Shown: positions 14,561 to 25,222, counted from the first letter of the stretch. The stretch: 64,000 bases of DNA from Chitinophaga fulva (GCF_012927205.1 NZ_JABBGC010000002.1:1488001-1552000), one strand, 5' to 3'. Notes: generated by a model from the letters alone, not told the origin. Program-made: numbers and translations.

Positions 14561-17500
14561 TTACTGTTTAACGATCTTCTTCAGATACACCTGCTTTACA
14601 CCATTCTTCACCCTGATCAGATAAATACCCGGAGGCAAAGCGGAGATGTCCAGCTGTGAGTTAACGATACCTATTTCCCGGCGCAATACTTCGCGGCCGT
14701 TCACATCCAGCATGCTCACCTCTGATTTCCCGGTGAAACCTGTAAGATTGATGTTTACAATGTTATTGACAGGGTTTGGGAATACGTCCACTTTCTGCCC
14801 TTTGCTTTCTTTGCTGTCTATTCCCTCTTTGCTGACAACAACATCATTTTCGCTGCGGCTGGCAGTTCCTAATTGTACCCGTAAGGTGTAGCAGGTAGTA
14901 GCACTATTAGCGCCATTGTAACCATACACCTGTGCGTAGTAGGTACCAGCAGCAACTGTTCTGCTGATCGTTTCATTAGTGGTACCGCCTGCCTGTGAAA
15001 TAGCCACCTGTGTACCAGCGCTGTTCAGCAGTTTCAGGTCATAATCACCAGGCAGCGTGCGCAAGGTGATGGTAATAGTACCACGGGTAGTAATCACAAA
15101 TTTGTAGTGATCAATATCTCCGCTCGGGCTGATAAGACCAGTAACATCGGTATTAAATGGAATGGTCGCAGCACCGGCAGTGGTTCCATTGGTGGAATTA
15201 TCCAATGGGTTGGCACAACCAGAAGAGGTTAAGGTAGTAAACTGTGCAGCTGTATAGGCACTGCTACCGCTTGAACAATTTGTTCTCACTCTCCAGTCAT
15301 ATAAGCTGGCGGATGTTAATCCACTTAGATTAACGGAGGTGGAAGTAGTGGCAGTGGCGGCATTGGTCCAGGTGGAAGATGTATTAAGCTTGTAGTCTAC
15401 ATCATAATTGGAGGCACCGCTTACGGCTGTCCAGCTAACGGTAGCACTGGCGGCTGTTACACCGGAACTGGTCAGGCCGGCAGGTGCATTACAGGTGGCG
15501 GTTGAAGTGGTGGTAAACTGCGCTGCGGCATAAGCACTGCTGCCGCTGGAGCAATTGGTCCTTATCCTGTAATCATACTTAGTTCCTGAGGTAAGGCCAG
15601 TTAAGCCTACAGAAGTAGCAGTTGTTGCAGTAGCCGCATTGGTCCATGTAGAAGATGAAGTGGCCTTATAATCCACATCATAGGAAACGGCGCCGGTTAC
15701 TGCTGTCCATCCTACTGTAGCAGATGTGCTATCGATAGCGGAAGCAGCTAACCCTGACGGAGAAGCACAACCAGAGCCTGAGGTAATCGTGAAGTCAGCA
15801 TTGGAGATATCAAAGAAGATATTACCTACGGCTTCTACTTTTATCCTGGCATTGGTAGTCGGGGTGTTGGGAACTGTTACCGCTTCACTACCGTCATTAG
15901 GGGTGCTGGCCACCAGGGTGCTGAAGGTATTGCCGCCATCTGTGGAGATGGATATTTTTACATTGGCGCAACTAACCGCACCTGTTGTGGTGTTTGCCAC
16001 GTTCCAGGTAACCGTTTGTGATGAATTACCCGCCCATGTTACATTCGTATTGGGGGCGGTCACGGCAAAAGGTCCGGATGTATTGGTCACTGTTATCGTT
16101 GCATCTGCAAAGTTGGTCTGCCCGATGGTCACCGGTGCAGTTGAACTATAGGGAGCATTGTCCCTTACGGTCAACCGGAACTTCAACGTTCTGTTAACGG
16201 AGCTTAATGCTTCTGTATTAGCGCCGGCGTCGCCACCAGGCAACGGGCCTGATATTAACCCTCCTGCGAGGATAGTCGCCAATTTGGGAAAATACCTTAC
16301 AGGAGAAGTTGTAGGCGCATAGGATATCCAGTTAGGGCCGGTTGCTTTGGTAGCGCTGGCCACACTGGCTGTTCCTGTTTGTGATGAGGTAGCGTTATCA
16401 TTCTGTTCCCAGGAATATGTCAGCACATCACCGGGGTTAGCATCCGTTGCTGAACCGGTCAGCGCAAACGGTGTGCTGATGGGAATAGTAAAATTACCAC
16501 CGGCATTCACCACCGGTGTGGCGTTATTGCCGGAGATGTTGGTCGTTACCGGGCAGGTTTTGCCGGAAAGATTGGCCTGGATCTGTGCAATGGTAGCGGC
16601 ATGATAGAAGGCAATAGAGTGCGGGGCAATATCCTGCGCAGTGATGCCGGCATAACCCATAATGGTAATACCGGAACCAGGTTCCACGTTCACACCGGTA
16701 CCTTCATTGCTCATGGAGAAAGTATGGTTGCCACCCAGCTGGTGACCAACTTCATGTACCACGTAGTCGATATCGAAATTATCTCCCTGGGGAATGTTAT
16801 CAGCAGGAGAAGTAAAACCACTGCCTTTTTGAGTATCGTCACAAATACAACCGATACAGCCGGCATTACCGCCGCCACCGGATGCACCAAACAGGTGGCC
16901 GATATCATAATTCGCTGCACCGATCACAGAGGTCAGTGTATTTTGCAGCTCGCCGTTCCACGCTCCGCCGGCACCGGAACTGGCATCGGAATATGGATCT
17001 GTGGCAGGGTTATAATAAATCACATTAGTGGTTGCTGCAATCAGGTTCAGATGGAGGGCCAGGTCTTTTTCATACACACCATTGCAACGGGTAAGCGTAG
17101 CATTGATCGCCGCCAGTACCAGGTTAACCTGTGAAGCGCTGGTAGCGCCAAAGTAATTGGAGTATTCGGCCGTAACAGATTGTGCCAGTCGCAATGTTTT
17201 GGCATCACCAGTGGACCGCGCCACAGTCCCTACCTGGTTACCGATGCTGGTAGCCAATTTCTGTTCAGGAGTGGAACACTTCCATGGTAACGTCTTTGCT
17301 TGTTTTTTGAACACAGTATAAACTGTGTGGTCAGCAGAATAAGGCTCAATGAATTCACTTTCTTTCTCAGTACGGAAGACCATCGCCTGTACGCCCTGCG
17401 GAGAAATGCTCAACTTTAAGGTGGCTTGTTTATCAGTAATACCCTTTCCGGAGAATGCCCTTATCTCCGGGAAGCGGGCTTGTAACGCAGGCTCGAAATT

Positions 17501-17779
17501 GGAAGCTTCCTTAATTTCGTACTGTTCAATTTGCCCGTCTGCGTTAGGCAAAGAGATAATGGTGGCACGTGCTTGTTGGTTGCCGACAGATTTGAACACT
17601 TCGGTCCGTAAAGGAGCAAGGTTCAGGTCAAACAATTTGTAGGTGGTTGGAAATGCAAGCCTGGAAACGGCTTTGTCTTTAGTGATCCCGGCGGCGGCGG
17701 TATGCGGCCTCCAGTAGTCCTGCGCAAACAATGTTGTGCTACACAACAACGCCGTTGCGAAGAGTAGAACTTTTCTCAT
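14561..17779 (-). CDS. secreted reprolysin-like metalloprotease with FN3, PPC and T9SS type A sorting domains
   Basis: A 1072-residue secreted protease. Residues 1-20 are a Sec signal (MRKVLLFATALLCSTTLFAQ). A propeptide-like region precedes the zinc site HEVGHQLGGNHTF (His342, Glu343, His346, His352), with the Met-turn in ITIMGYAG, as in M12B/metzincin proteases. A beta-sandwich region follows, then two fibronectin type III repeats (each starting with CASPSGL- or CNAPAGL-like sequence and containing YDVDYK), a bacterial prepeptidase C-terminal domain (SGDIDHYKFVI, GDYDLKLLNSAG), and a C-terminal T9SS type A signal (VFPNPVNNIVNI to LKKIVKQ). The type A tail means export by type IX secretion and probable anchoring or release at the surface. 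It is monocistronic, with a strong terminator after it. Confidence 0.95.
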   Translation of the reverse strand: MRKVLLFATALLCSTTLFAQDYWRPHTAAAGITKDKAVSRLAFPTTYKLFDLNLAPLRTEVFKSVGNQQARATIISLPNADGQIEQYEIKEASNFEPALQARFPEIRAFSGKGITDKQATLKLSISPQGVQAMVFRTEKESEFIEPYSADHTVYTVFKKQAKTLPWKCSTPEQKLATSIGNQVGTVARSTGDAKTLRLAQSVTAEYSNYFGATSASQVNLVLAAINATLTRCNGVYEKDLALHLNLIAATTNVIYYNPATDPYSDASSGAGGAWNGELQNTLTSVIGAANYDIGHLFGASGGGGNAGCIGCICDDTQKGSGFTSPADNIPQGDNFDIDYVVHEVGHQLGGNHTFSMSNEGTGVNVEPGSGITIMGYAGITAQDIAPHSIAFYHAATIAQIQANLSGKTCPVTTNISGNNATPVVNAGGNFTIPISTPFALTGSATDANPGDVLTYSWEQNDNATSSQTGTASVASATKATGPNWISYAPTTSPVRYFPKLATILAGGLISGPLPGGDAGANTEALSSVNRTLKFRLTVRDNAPYSSTAPVTIGQTNFADATITVTNTSGPFAVTAPNTNVTWAGNSSQTVTWNVANTTTGAVSCANVKISISTDGGNTFSTLVASTPNDGSEAVTVPNTPTTNARIKVEAVGNIFFDISNADFTITSGSGCASPSGLAASAIDSTSATVGWTAVTGAVSYDVDYKATSSSTWTNAATATTATSVGLTGLTSGTKYDYRIRTNCSSGSSAYAAAQFTTTSTATCNAPAGLTSSGVTAASATVSWTAVSGASNYDVDYKLNTSSTWTNAATATTSTSVNLSGLTSASLYDWRVRTNCSSGSSAYTAAQFTTLTSSGCANPLDNSTNGTTAGAATIPFNTDVTGLISPSGDIDHYKFVITTRGTITITLRTLPGDYDLKLLNSAGTQVAISQAGGTTNETISRTVAAGTYYAQVYGYNGANSATTCYTLRVQLGTASRSENDVVVSKEGIDSKESKGQKVDVFPNPVNNIVNINLTGFTGKSEVSMLDVNGREVLRREIGIVNSQLDISALPPGIYLIRVKNGVKQVYLKKIVKQ

Positions 17780-17799
17780 GGTTAGGTGAGATTTTGGTG

Positions 17800-17827
17800 A
17801 ATAATGGTTGTTTCAATAATGGTTGTT
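17800..17827. repeat. 13-bp direct repeat in the metalloprotease leader
   Basis: AATAATGGTTGTT occurs at 17800-17812 and 17815-17827, a 15-bp period, 20-50 bp upstream of the protease ATG. It may be a regulator or RNA-binding site, or simple sequence duplication. Confidence 0.5.
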
Positions 17828-17924
17828 ATAATAAATTTAGATCAACTCTCTGCGACAGAAATTGTAGCGGTATAAAATAATCACTGCGAAAACGGATAAT
17901 CCGCCCCTTTCATAAAACAACAAA

Positions 17925-17955
17925 AGGCTGCCTCAAATCCGCTTTGAGACAACCT
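17925..17955 (-). terminator. intrinsic terminator after the FAAL-PKS gene
   Basis: On the minus strand AGGTTGTCTCAAA pairs with TTTGAGGCAGCCT (13 bp with two G-U pairs) around GCGGA and is followed by TTTGTTGTTTT. It lies about 28 bp after the stop codon of the large synthase gene. Confidence 0.85.
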
Positions 17956-17982
17956 CTTATCTATACAGGGGGGTACATTTCC

Positions 17983-20900
17983 TTATAATACCATGGTCTT
18001 TCCTTTGGCAACAGGTGTCGCAGGCTTGGGCAGGAATCCTTCCTGCTGTAATTCCCGGATACTGTCTTTCACTGCCTTTGTAATATGGCGCACATGCTCT
18101 TCTGTATGGGCATCAGACAGGAAACAGGTCCTCCCCTCCCATATATATACGCCTTTCTCCAACAGATGATAGAAAAAGAGGTCCATATTGGAAGTAATGG
18201 CGAAGTAGAACAGGGAGCCAAAATTATGTACATCCATGGGCACATTGTTTTCCTTGAAGAAAGCAGACAGTTCGCTGACCAGCTTGGTGGTACGGCTATT
18301 CAGCTTCTCCTGGAGCGCAGGGCCTCTCTGCTGCAGTTCCTTCAGCAGGGCCAGGGTGGCCGACATGCTGAGCGGATGCTTACAGAAGGTACCGGCAAAG
18401 AACGTAGTGTCTGTAGCCGGGAAGGAATCATCGCCATACTGCCATACGCCGCCATCCAGTGCATCCATATACTTACGGGTGCCGGCGATAATGCCGATGG
18501 GAAGGCCACCACCTGCGATCTTACCGTAGGTGGCCAGATCAGCACGTACCTCAAAATGCGCCTGTGCGCCGCCGGGATGGATACGGAACCCGGTGATCAT
18601 CTCATCAAAAACCAGGGCGATGTCTTCCGCTTTTGTCATGGCACGCAGCGCATGCAGCAAAGCTTTGGGCTGATATCCCGGCTTGCGGCTCTGTACCGGT
18701 TCCACCAGTACGGCAGCCAGCTCATGTTTGTGTGCACGTATCTGCTCCACCACATCCGGATGATGATAATCAAATACCAATACATCGGCCACCATGTTAT
18801 GCATGATGCCCAGGGCCATCGGTACGCCCGCATGTGATCTTTCCAGGTCCTCCGGAGCGGCGAGGGTACCATCGAAGTGACCGTGATAAGCACCTGCAAA
18901 TACGGCTACTTTTTTCCTTCCCGTAACGGTGCGGGCCAGCCTGATGGCTGTCATTACCGCTTCGGTGCCGGAGTTATGGAAGCTGGCGCGTTCTGCACCG
19001 GTGAGGGATGTCACCAGTTCAGCTACCTGCCCGGCAAGCGGCGTTTGCGGCCCGAGCTGGAATCCCTGCTGCAATTGCTGCTGAATGGCATTCACCACCA
19101 CCGGCGGGCAATGCCCCAGCAGGTCTACGCCAAAGCCCATGGCCAGATCAATGTAAGTGTTACCATCTATGTCTGTAATAGTAGCACCGGCGGAAGACGC
19201 GGCCTGAATAGGATATACCAGTTCCTTGGTAGAGAAACGGAACCCTGCCGACGCACGGTTGTCTGCCAGTACCGGCCGGTATTGTTGTGTCAGTGCTTTT
19301 GATTTTTGTGTTTTGAGATTATACCGGCGGATGAATGCATCGAGGTATTCCTGCTGGGCGGCGCTGTAATTGGACTGGCCAGGGCGGGTTTCCATCTTCG
19401 GGAAGATAGAACGATGCTGTACGGGGGCTTTGGTCACTTCTACGGCTGCCGGCGCAGGTACCGTTGACCCATTGCCGTTAGTCTTCGCTGTTTCAGTTAC
19501 TGCCGATATTGCCGCCGGATACTGCGGAAGCTCCTCCGTGCCGAGATGTTGTGATAACAATGCCAGCTGCTGCTCAAGGAAATTGAACAAGCGCATCGAC
19601 ACGGCTGTTTCGGGAGGGGCGGCTGGATGTTGGGCGCCATTCGTCTTCACGGGACGGGCCGGCGCGGCAGCTCTTACGGCGGGCTGTGAAACCGCCTCCT
19701 GTATCGCGTCAGCTATCACCGGAGCCGGGGCTGCCGCAGTTTCCTGCGCTACGGGCGGGTTCTTCGCCACGATATATTCCGTTATCTGGTGAATGGTGGA
19801 CAGCGTTTCAAATAACTGCCTGATGGAGAAATTCACGTTGTATTTCTTCTCAATCCTTCTTACTGCACTCGCCAGCACCAGCGAGTCCGCCCCCATTTCG
19901 AGGAAACGGGCGTGTATGTTAATATCGGCAGCCGGAATCTTCAGCAGGCTGCTGAAGATATCCGTGATATCCCGCAGAATAGCGGTACGTTGAGCTGGTA
20001 CTTGATTACTTTCAGGCATGATCTTACTTTTTTGTTCGTATTGCGGATGGATAATGGGTGATGGTTCTTTTGTTTCGGTCCAATAACGTTGGCGGTTAAA
20101 CGTATATCCGGGAAGTTTGACTTTGTGGTACCCCGGATGATCGAACAGCTGTTCTATCCGGACCGGCAGTCCTTTGACGTATAATGTCAACAGCACCTGC
20201 AACATCATGTCCCAGGAGGAATGGCCTATTTTCATACAGGGCAGCAGGTGGTCTTCTGCATATTCGGCGCTGAGCTGCACCATGGACAACAGGTTAGGTT
20301 GTGGGCCCAGCTCCATCAGTATGTCACCGCCCAACCGGGCAATGGTCTGTATGCTTTTGGCAAACAACACCGGTGAGATGATCTGATCACACCAGTAACG
20401 ATGATCTGGTACTGCTGTCACTACTTCTCCGGTGATATTGGAAATCAGTTGCAGCTGCGGCGCCCGGAAATTGATCTGTTTGGCCACTTCGCGGAATTCT
20501 TCCAGCATAGATTCCATCAGCGGAGAATGGGACGCATGGGCTATCAGCAGCTGACGGCTGTTGATACCGGCCGCCTCCAGTAATTGCAACGCATCAGACA
20601 CGGCTTGTTTTTTCCCGGAGATCACCGTTAGCGCGGGGCCGTTGACCGCCGCGATGGCCAGATCATTTCCGAATGGCCGGATAATGGCTGCCACTTCTTC
20701 TTCTCCGGCGAAGGCTGTCGCCATGGAACCCGGCTCTTTCACCGCCTGCATCAGTCGCGCTCTTTCTGTCACCAGTTTCAGACCGTCATCCAGGCTAAAC
20801 ACCCCCGCTACATAAGCAGCGGCGTATTCTCCTACACTATGGCCGGCAACAATGGTGGGCGATATGCCCCATGATTTCCACACTTCCGCGAGCGCACAGG

Positions 20901-23900
20901 AAATAACGAAGATGGCCGGTTGGAAATAGGTCATCTCCAGCAACCGCTCATTGGACGCTTCCTTTTCCATTTTATACAGCAGGGTGGTCAGCGAAAAGCC
21001 CCACTGCGCTTCGAGCCAGGTATCACAATGGTCAACCACCCGGCGGAAGACCGTATTGTGGTTGTACAGTTCAAGGCCCATGTTCCAGTATTGGGAGCCG
21101 CCACCGGTGAAAAGCCATACCAGCTGGCCATCGCGGGGTTGCACCAAACCAGACAGCACTTCTTCCGTATAGGGATTGGCAGCATATGCCTGGAGGCAGC
21201 GGGCCGCTTCTGTGATAGTATCCGCCCGGAAGGCGATGCGATGATTAAATGCGTCTCTCGTGGTGAAGGTGCTGTAAGCGATATCCGCCAGCGTATCACC
21301 TGTATGTTCCAGTGCAGCCGCATAGCTGGCCGCCAGTAGTTGTAAAGCTGCCGGTGACTTAGCGGAGAGCGTCAACGGATATGATGGCAATGCCGGTAAC
21401 GGTCCGGGATATACGTCCTTTACAGCGGCAGGAGCTTCTTCCAGGATCACATGCGCATTGGTGCCACTCAGCCCAAAAGAGCTGATAGCCGCGCGTCTTA
21501 ACCCGTTGGTCGCCGGCCAGGCTGTCAGCTGGTCCACCACTTTCAACCGCATATCATTCCAGGGAATATAACTGCTGGGGGTATTATAATGCAGGGTGGC
21601 GGGCAACAGCTGCCGTTGCAGCGATAGAACGGTTTTGATAAGTCCTGCGATGCCCGCCGCAGCTTCGAGGTGACCGATATTGGATTTCACCGCCCCGAGC
21701 AGCAGCGGATTATCCGCTTCGCGGGATTGGCCATAGGCCGCATGCAGCGCCTGTGCTTCCACCGGATCACCGAGCTTGGTGCCGGTACCGTGTGCCTCCA
21801 CATACTGTACCGTATGCGGTTCTACGCCGGCCCGTTGCAACGCTTTATGGATGACCTGTTGCTGTGCAATGCCATTGGGGGCCGTAAGCCCGTTACTTTG
21901 CCCGTCGTGGTTTACTGCCGAGCCGCTGATCACCGCGAGGATGTTATCGCCATCGTGCAGCGCATCGCTGAGGCGTTTCAGCACAATCATGCCTGCGCCT
22001 TCTCCCCTGACGTATCCATCCGCTTCTTCGTCGAAAGCATGACATTGCCCGGTGGGCGACAGCGCTTTCATGCGGCATAGCCGGATAGTGGTATCGGGCG
22101 TCAGCATCAGGTTCACGCCACCCGCCAGCGCCAGCGAACATTCGCCCAACAGCAGGTGCTGACAGGCCTGGTGCACGCTCAATAAAGAAGAGGAACAGGC
22201 GGTGTCCAACTGCAACACCGGTCCGTGGAAATCAAACAAGTAGGCGATCCTTCCGGCAGCTACGCTCCTTTGCAGGCCCAGACTGCTGAAGGCATCTTCA
22301 AATAAGGCAGGTGGCGTATGCTCCTGCACGATCTGCTGATAATCATCTGTGCCCAGTCCCACAAACACGCCGGTATCGCTGCCTCTCAACGACGAGGGGC
22401 GTATGCCTGCATGCTCCATGGCCTCCCAGCTGACTTCCAGCAACAGACGCTGCTGTGGGTCCATACCGATGGTCTCTCTGGGTGAGATACCGAAGAACAG
22501 CGGATCAAACTGGTCTGCCTGTTCGATGAAACCACCATGCCGGGTATACATTGTCCCCGTTTCATCTTCATCAGGGCTATAATAATCTGCTATATTCCAG
22601 CGGCTTTCGGGGACAACGGTCACGCCACTACGCTGTTCGCGTAACAGTTCCCAGAATGCAGCGGGGCTGTTTACACCGCCCGGGAAGCGGCATCCGATAC
22701 CGATGATGGCCACTTTTTCATCTGCTGCCTGGTGTCGTGGCTGATCTGCCTTTATGGCGCCGGTTTCCCCGGAAAGATATGCCGCCAGCGTTGTGGCGGT
22801 AGTATAGTTATAGATGAGCGTTTTATCCACCGGTTGCTGCAGCCATTGTTCCAGGTCGGCCGCCAGCATCACCGCCTGCATGGAGGTGAGGCCGTATTCC
22901 GCGAAAACGCGGTCAGCTGACAACACTTCGTTCGTCAGCTTAAAACGTTGTTGCAGCCATTGCTGCAACCAGTTCCGGATATCTTCAAAACTGCGTTTAT
23001 GCGTTACATTGATGGAGGCGGTTTGTTGTTGCGCGGCTGCTATCTCACGGATAATGTCTGCATAAACACCTTGCCGGTATTCTTCCATAAAAGCATAACG
23101 CTTCACTTTCCCGCTGGTGGTTTTGGGCACCTTCCTGATCGGCAGCACATGTTTTACTTCCAGCCCCAGTTGGGAAGCGACATATCTTTTTATGGTAGCA
23201 ATAACAGGCAGGAATTTCTCTACAGAAGATTTATGTATAACAAATACCACCACCGCTTCCGTGCCCGTTTCTTCATCGGTTACCCCGCAGGCCACCACCT
23301 TGCCGGCTTCCATCCCGGTCCCCTGTTCCACCGTATGTTCTATGTCATGCGGATAGATATTCAGGCCATTGACAAAGATGATGTCTTTTGAACGTCCGGC
23401 GATATACAAGTAACCATCGAGCATAAACCCGGTATCGCCGGTATTGAGCCATCCATCGCGGATAGCAGCAGCGGTAGCCGCTTCATTGTTATAATAACGG
23501 CTGGTGACAGCGTCTCCTTTGATCTGTACAATACCGAGGTGGCCATCTTTCAATGGCTTGCCCGCTTCATTGGTAATGCTGACAGCGACGCCGCCAATGA
23601 TTTTTCCCACGTTAACGACTTCCGTATTTTCAACCGCCGCATCTTCACCGCTGGTGACGATAATAGGCTGCCCCATTACCAGCGAGTCTCTCCGCACGAA
23701 TACGCTGCTAAAAACAGTGTCCATATCCGCCAGGCTCACCTCCAGTGTACCTTCGGCCAGGCCATAACAAGGGAACATCGCTTTCGGGTCCAGCTGATAG
23801 CGGTCCAGCACCGATATGAACTGACGGCACAAAGGCGCTGCTATCGGCTCTGCTCCATTGAAAATAATTCTCAGGGAAGAGAGGTCCAGGCCTTCGCCCT

Positions 23901-24726
23901 TTTCCGGGGTCAACTGGTTCAGGTAATATTTATAGCCGAAGTTGGGAGAACCGGTCACCGTGATGTGGTGTTCCGAAATTTTCTGCATCCATAACAAAGG
24001 GTTCCGGATAAACAAATCCGTTGGCATCAGGTAATGATTCAGTCCTGCTGCAAACGGATACAGGTGAAAACCGATAAGCCCCATGTCATGCGTGAGCGGC
24101 ATCCAGCTCAGGTGGCTATCATGCTCCGTAAGCTGGTGTGCCGTGATGGCTTCGTACACGTTCGTAATAAGGTTCCGGTGTGTCAGCACCACGCCTTTGG
24201 GATTTCCGGTAGACCCGGATGAGAACTGCAGAAAAGCGATGGTTTCCGGTGTAACGGGAACGACTACTCCTTCTTTATCGTTATCTTCTTTTTCATCTGT
24301 AAAGATGATATGATCGAAACCCTGACTATCGTCCGCAGCTGCCCCTGATAGCAGTTTTTCATAATGGGCGCGTTTGACAGCCAGTACGGGTTTATTCAGA
24401 AAATTTTTGATTTTGTACAGTTTCTGTGCGTTTTCCCCTTCATAGGTAACGGCAACGGGCACTGGTATGATAGCGCCAAGCAAACATGCCCAGAAGAGCT
24501 GCAAAAAGGTTTTGCCGTCTTCCACCTGTAACACCAGTTCGGTGCCTGGCGTCAGGCCTTTCTCCTGCAGATGGGCCAGCCATGATAAGGCATCTGCATA
24601 CAACTGCTGATAGGAAAGAAACGTTTCTTTGTTGCTGCCTGTGACAAAGGTGATACCTTTGTTTTGTTCATCTTTGAGTCCTGTCAATAACTGCTGCAAT
24701 GTATCCGGACGCGATGTGTACTTCAT
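17983..24726 (-). CDS. FAAL-ACP-KS-AT-ACP-aminotransferase hybrid synthase
   Basis: A 2247-residue synthase, started at the Met of MKYTSRPDTL because the preceding 39 codons do not look like domain sequence. Domain order: fatty acyl-AMP ligase (about 1-575; SSGSTGNPKGV, WMPLTHDMGLIGFHLYPF); ACP1 with Ser615 (GLTSMQAV); ketosynthase with Cys844 (DTACSSS), His979 (EAHGTGT) and His1019 (NIGHLEAA); acyltransferase with Ser1297 (GHSVGEY) and HASH specificity motif; ACP2 with Ser1615 (GADSLV); and a class III PLP aminotransferase with Lys2069 (YGKIAGGG). There is no ketoreductase, so the expected product is a fatty acid extended by two carbons with the beta-keto group converted to an amine, as in iturin/mycosubtilin synthetases. 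No condensation, reductase or thioesterase domain follows. Confidence 0.95.
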   Translation of the reverse strand: MKYTSRPDTLQQLLTGLKDEQNKGITFVTGSNKETFLSYQQLYADALSWLAHLQEKGLTPGTELVLQVEDGKTFLQLFWACLLGAIIPVPVAVTYEGENAQKLYKIKNFLNKPVLAVKRAHYEKLLSGAAADDSQGFDHIIFTDEKEDNDKEGVVVPVTPETIAFLQFSSGSTGNPKGVVLTHRNLITNVYEAITAHQLTEHDSHLSWMPLTHDMGLIGFHLYPFAAGLNHYLMPTDLFIRNPLLWMQKISEHHITVTGSPNFGYKYYLNQLTPEKGEGLDLSSLRIIFNGAEPIAAPLCRQFISVLDRYQLDPKAMFPCYGLAEGTLEVSLADMDTVFSSVFVRRDSLVMGQPIIVTSGEDAAVENTEVVNVGKIIGGVAVSITNEAGKPLKDGHLGIVQIKGDAVTSRYYNNEAATAAAIRDGWLNTGDTGFMLDGYLYIAGRSKDIIFVNGLNIYPHDIEHTVEQGTGMEAGKVVACGVTDEETGTEAVVVFVIHKSSVEKFLPVIATIKRYVASQLGLEVKHVLPIRKVPKTTSGKVKRYAFMEEYRQGVYADIIREIAAAQQQTASINVTHKRSFEDIRNWLQQWLQQRFKLTNEVLSADRVFAEYGLTSMQAVMLAADLEQWLQQPVDKTLIYNYTTATTLAAYLSGETGAIKADQPRHQAADEKVAIIGIGCRFPGGVNSPAAFWELLREQRSGVTVVPESRWNIADYYSPDEDETGTMYTRHGGFIEQADQFDPLFFGISPRETIGMDPQQRLLLEVSWEAMEHAGIRPSSLRGSDTGVFVGLGTDDYQQIVQEHTPPALFEDAFSSLGLQRSVAAGRIAYLFDFHGPVLQLDTACSSSLLSVHQACQHLLLGECSLALAGGVNLMLTPDTTIRLCRMKALSPTGQCHAFDEEADGYVRGEGAGMIVLKRLSDALHDGDNILAVISGSAVNHDGQSNGLTAPNGIAQQQVIHKALQRAGVEPHTVQYVEAHGTGTKLGDPVEAQALHAAYGQSREADNPLLLGAVKSNIGHLEAAAGIAGLIKTVLSLQRQLLPATLHYNTPSSYIPWNDMRLKVVDQLTAWPATNGLRRAAISSFGLSGTNAHVILEEAPAAVKDVYPGPLPALPSYPLTLSAKSPAALQLLAASYAAALEHTGDTLADIAYSTFTTRDAFNHRIAFRADTITEAARCLQAYAANPYTEEVLSGLVQPRDGQLVWLFTGGGSQYWNMGLELYNHNTVFRRVVDHCDTWLEAQWGFSLTTLLYKMEKEASNERLLEMTYFQPAIFVISCALAEVWKSWGISPTIVAGHSVGEYAAAYVAGVFSLDDGLKLVTERARLMQAVKEPGSMATAFAGEEEVAAIIRPFGNDLAIAAVNGPALTVISGKKQAVSDALQLLEAAGINSRQLLIAHASHSPLMESMLEEFREVAKQINFRAPQLQLISNITGEVVTAVPDHRYWCDQIISPVLFAKSIQTIARLGGDILMELGPQPNLLSMVQLSAEYAEDHLLPCMKIGHSSWDMMLQVLLTLYVKGLPVRIEQLFDHPGYHKVKLPGYTFNRQRYWTETKEPSPIIHPQYEQKSKIMPESNQVPAQRTAILRDITDIFSSLLKIPAADINIHARFLEMGADSLVLASAVRRIEKKYNVNFSIRQLFETLSTIHQITEYIVAKNPPVAQETAAAPAPVIADAIQEAVSQPAVRAAAPARPVKTNGAQHPAAPPETAVSMRLFNFLEQQLALLSQHLGTEELPQYPAAISAVTETAKTNGNGSTVPAPAAVEVTKAPVQHRSIFPKMETRPGQSNYSAAQQEYLDAFIRRYNLKTQKSKALTQQYRPVLADNRASAGFRFSTKELVYPIQAASSAGATITDIDGNTYIDLAMGFGVDLLGHCPPVVVNAIQQQLQQGFQLGPQTPLAGQVAELVTSLTGAERASFHNSGTEAVMTAIRLARTVTGRKKVAVFAGAYHGHFDGTLAAPEDLERSHAGVPMALGIMHNMVADVLVFDYHHPDVVEQIRAHKHELAAVLVEPVQSRKPGYQPKALLHALRAMTKAEDIALVFDEMITGFRIHPGGAQAHFEVRADLATYGKIAGGGLPIGIIAGTRKYMDALDGGVWQYGDDSFPATDTTFFAGTFCKHPLSMSATLALLKELQQRGPALQEKLNSRTTKLVSELSAFFKENNVPMDVHNFGSLFYFAITSNMDLFFYHLLEKGVYIWEGRTCFLSDAHTEEHVRHITKAVKDSIRELQQEGFLPKPATPVAKGKTMVL

Positions 24727-25109
24727 AAACAATACAATTTTGTAAATAGCTCCGCCAGAAGACTGCGTACACGCAGTCAGCGAATGCCGGCATGGTGAAT
24801 GGTAAATGAGGATATACGTATTTATCAGCGCTGCGTATGACACAGCACCTTACGGGGTAACGGTCCACGACGGGGCATAGCTGTCGCTATACTGAGTCCA
24901 GTCGCTTCATTCAGATATATTATTGGTGAAATGATCAGTGGCCTGGTGTAGCCCTTATCAATAACATGTAGGTTATAGGACCTTCGATAGCATCACTGCG
25001 TACCTCCCGGTAAGAGGAATAGGCAGTACAAAATTAATGGTTAAAAATGTCGAGTTAAAAAAGTATGCCTTTTTACATACTATAATAAAAGTAGTGAAAA
25101 TTATTAACC
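24727..25109. other. leader region of the synthase gene
   Basis: About 380 bp between the synthase ATG and the next terminator. It contains a good Bacteroidota promoter at 25029-25060, which implies a roughly 300-nt untranslated leader. An in-frame extension to 24843 exists but its residues are not domain-like. A hairpin GTATG/CATAC occurs at about 25063-25079. I see no known riboswitch. Confidence 0.5.
25029..25060 (-). promoter_or_regulatory. candidate promoter of the synthase gene
   Basis: The minus strand reads TAATTTTG at 25036-25029, a full match to the Bacteroidota -7 element TAnnTTTG. A TTTT tract lies 20 bp upstream at the -33 position. Spacing and orientation are right; the -33 element lacks the final G. 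Confidence 0.55.
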
Positions 25110-25156
25110 AAAAAAAATGGTTGCTGATGATATCATCATCGGCAACCATTTTTTTT
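25110..25156 (-). terminator. strong terminator ending the phosphatase/SusCD operon
   Basis: A 21-bp stem (A7-TGGTTGC-[T/C]-GATGAT paired with its complement, one G-T pair) with T-runs on both sides of the stem, so it can act in both directions. It lies about 70 bp beyond the stop of the last minus-strand operon gene. Confidence 0.92.
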
Positions 25157-25222
25157 CAACAGCCTCCCCGGATGAGCAGCTAAAACACTGCATTCCGGCT
25201 GCACCAGGCAACCTGTTCTTTT

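Noticed and set aside
24727..24843. 39-codon N-terminal extension of the synthase
   Set aside because: Residues do not resemble the FAAL start; the Met at 24726 gives the normal domain beginning.
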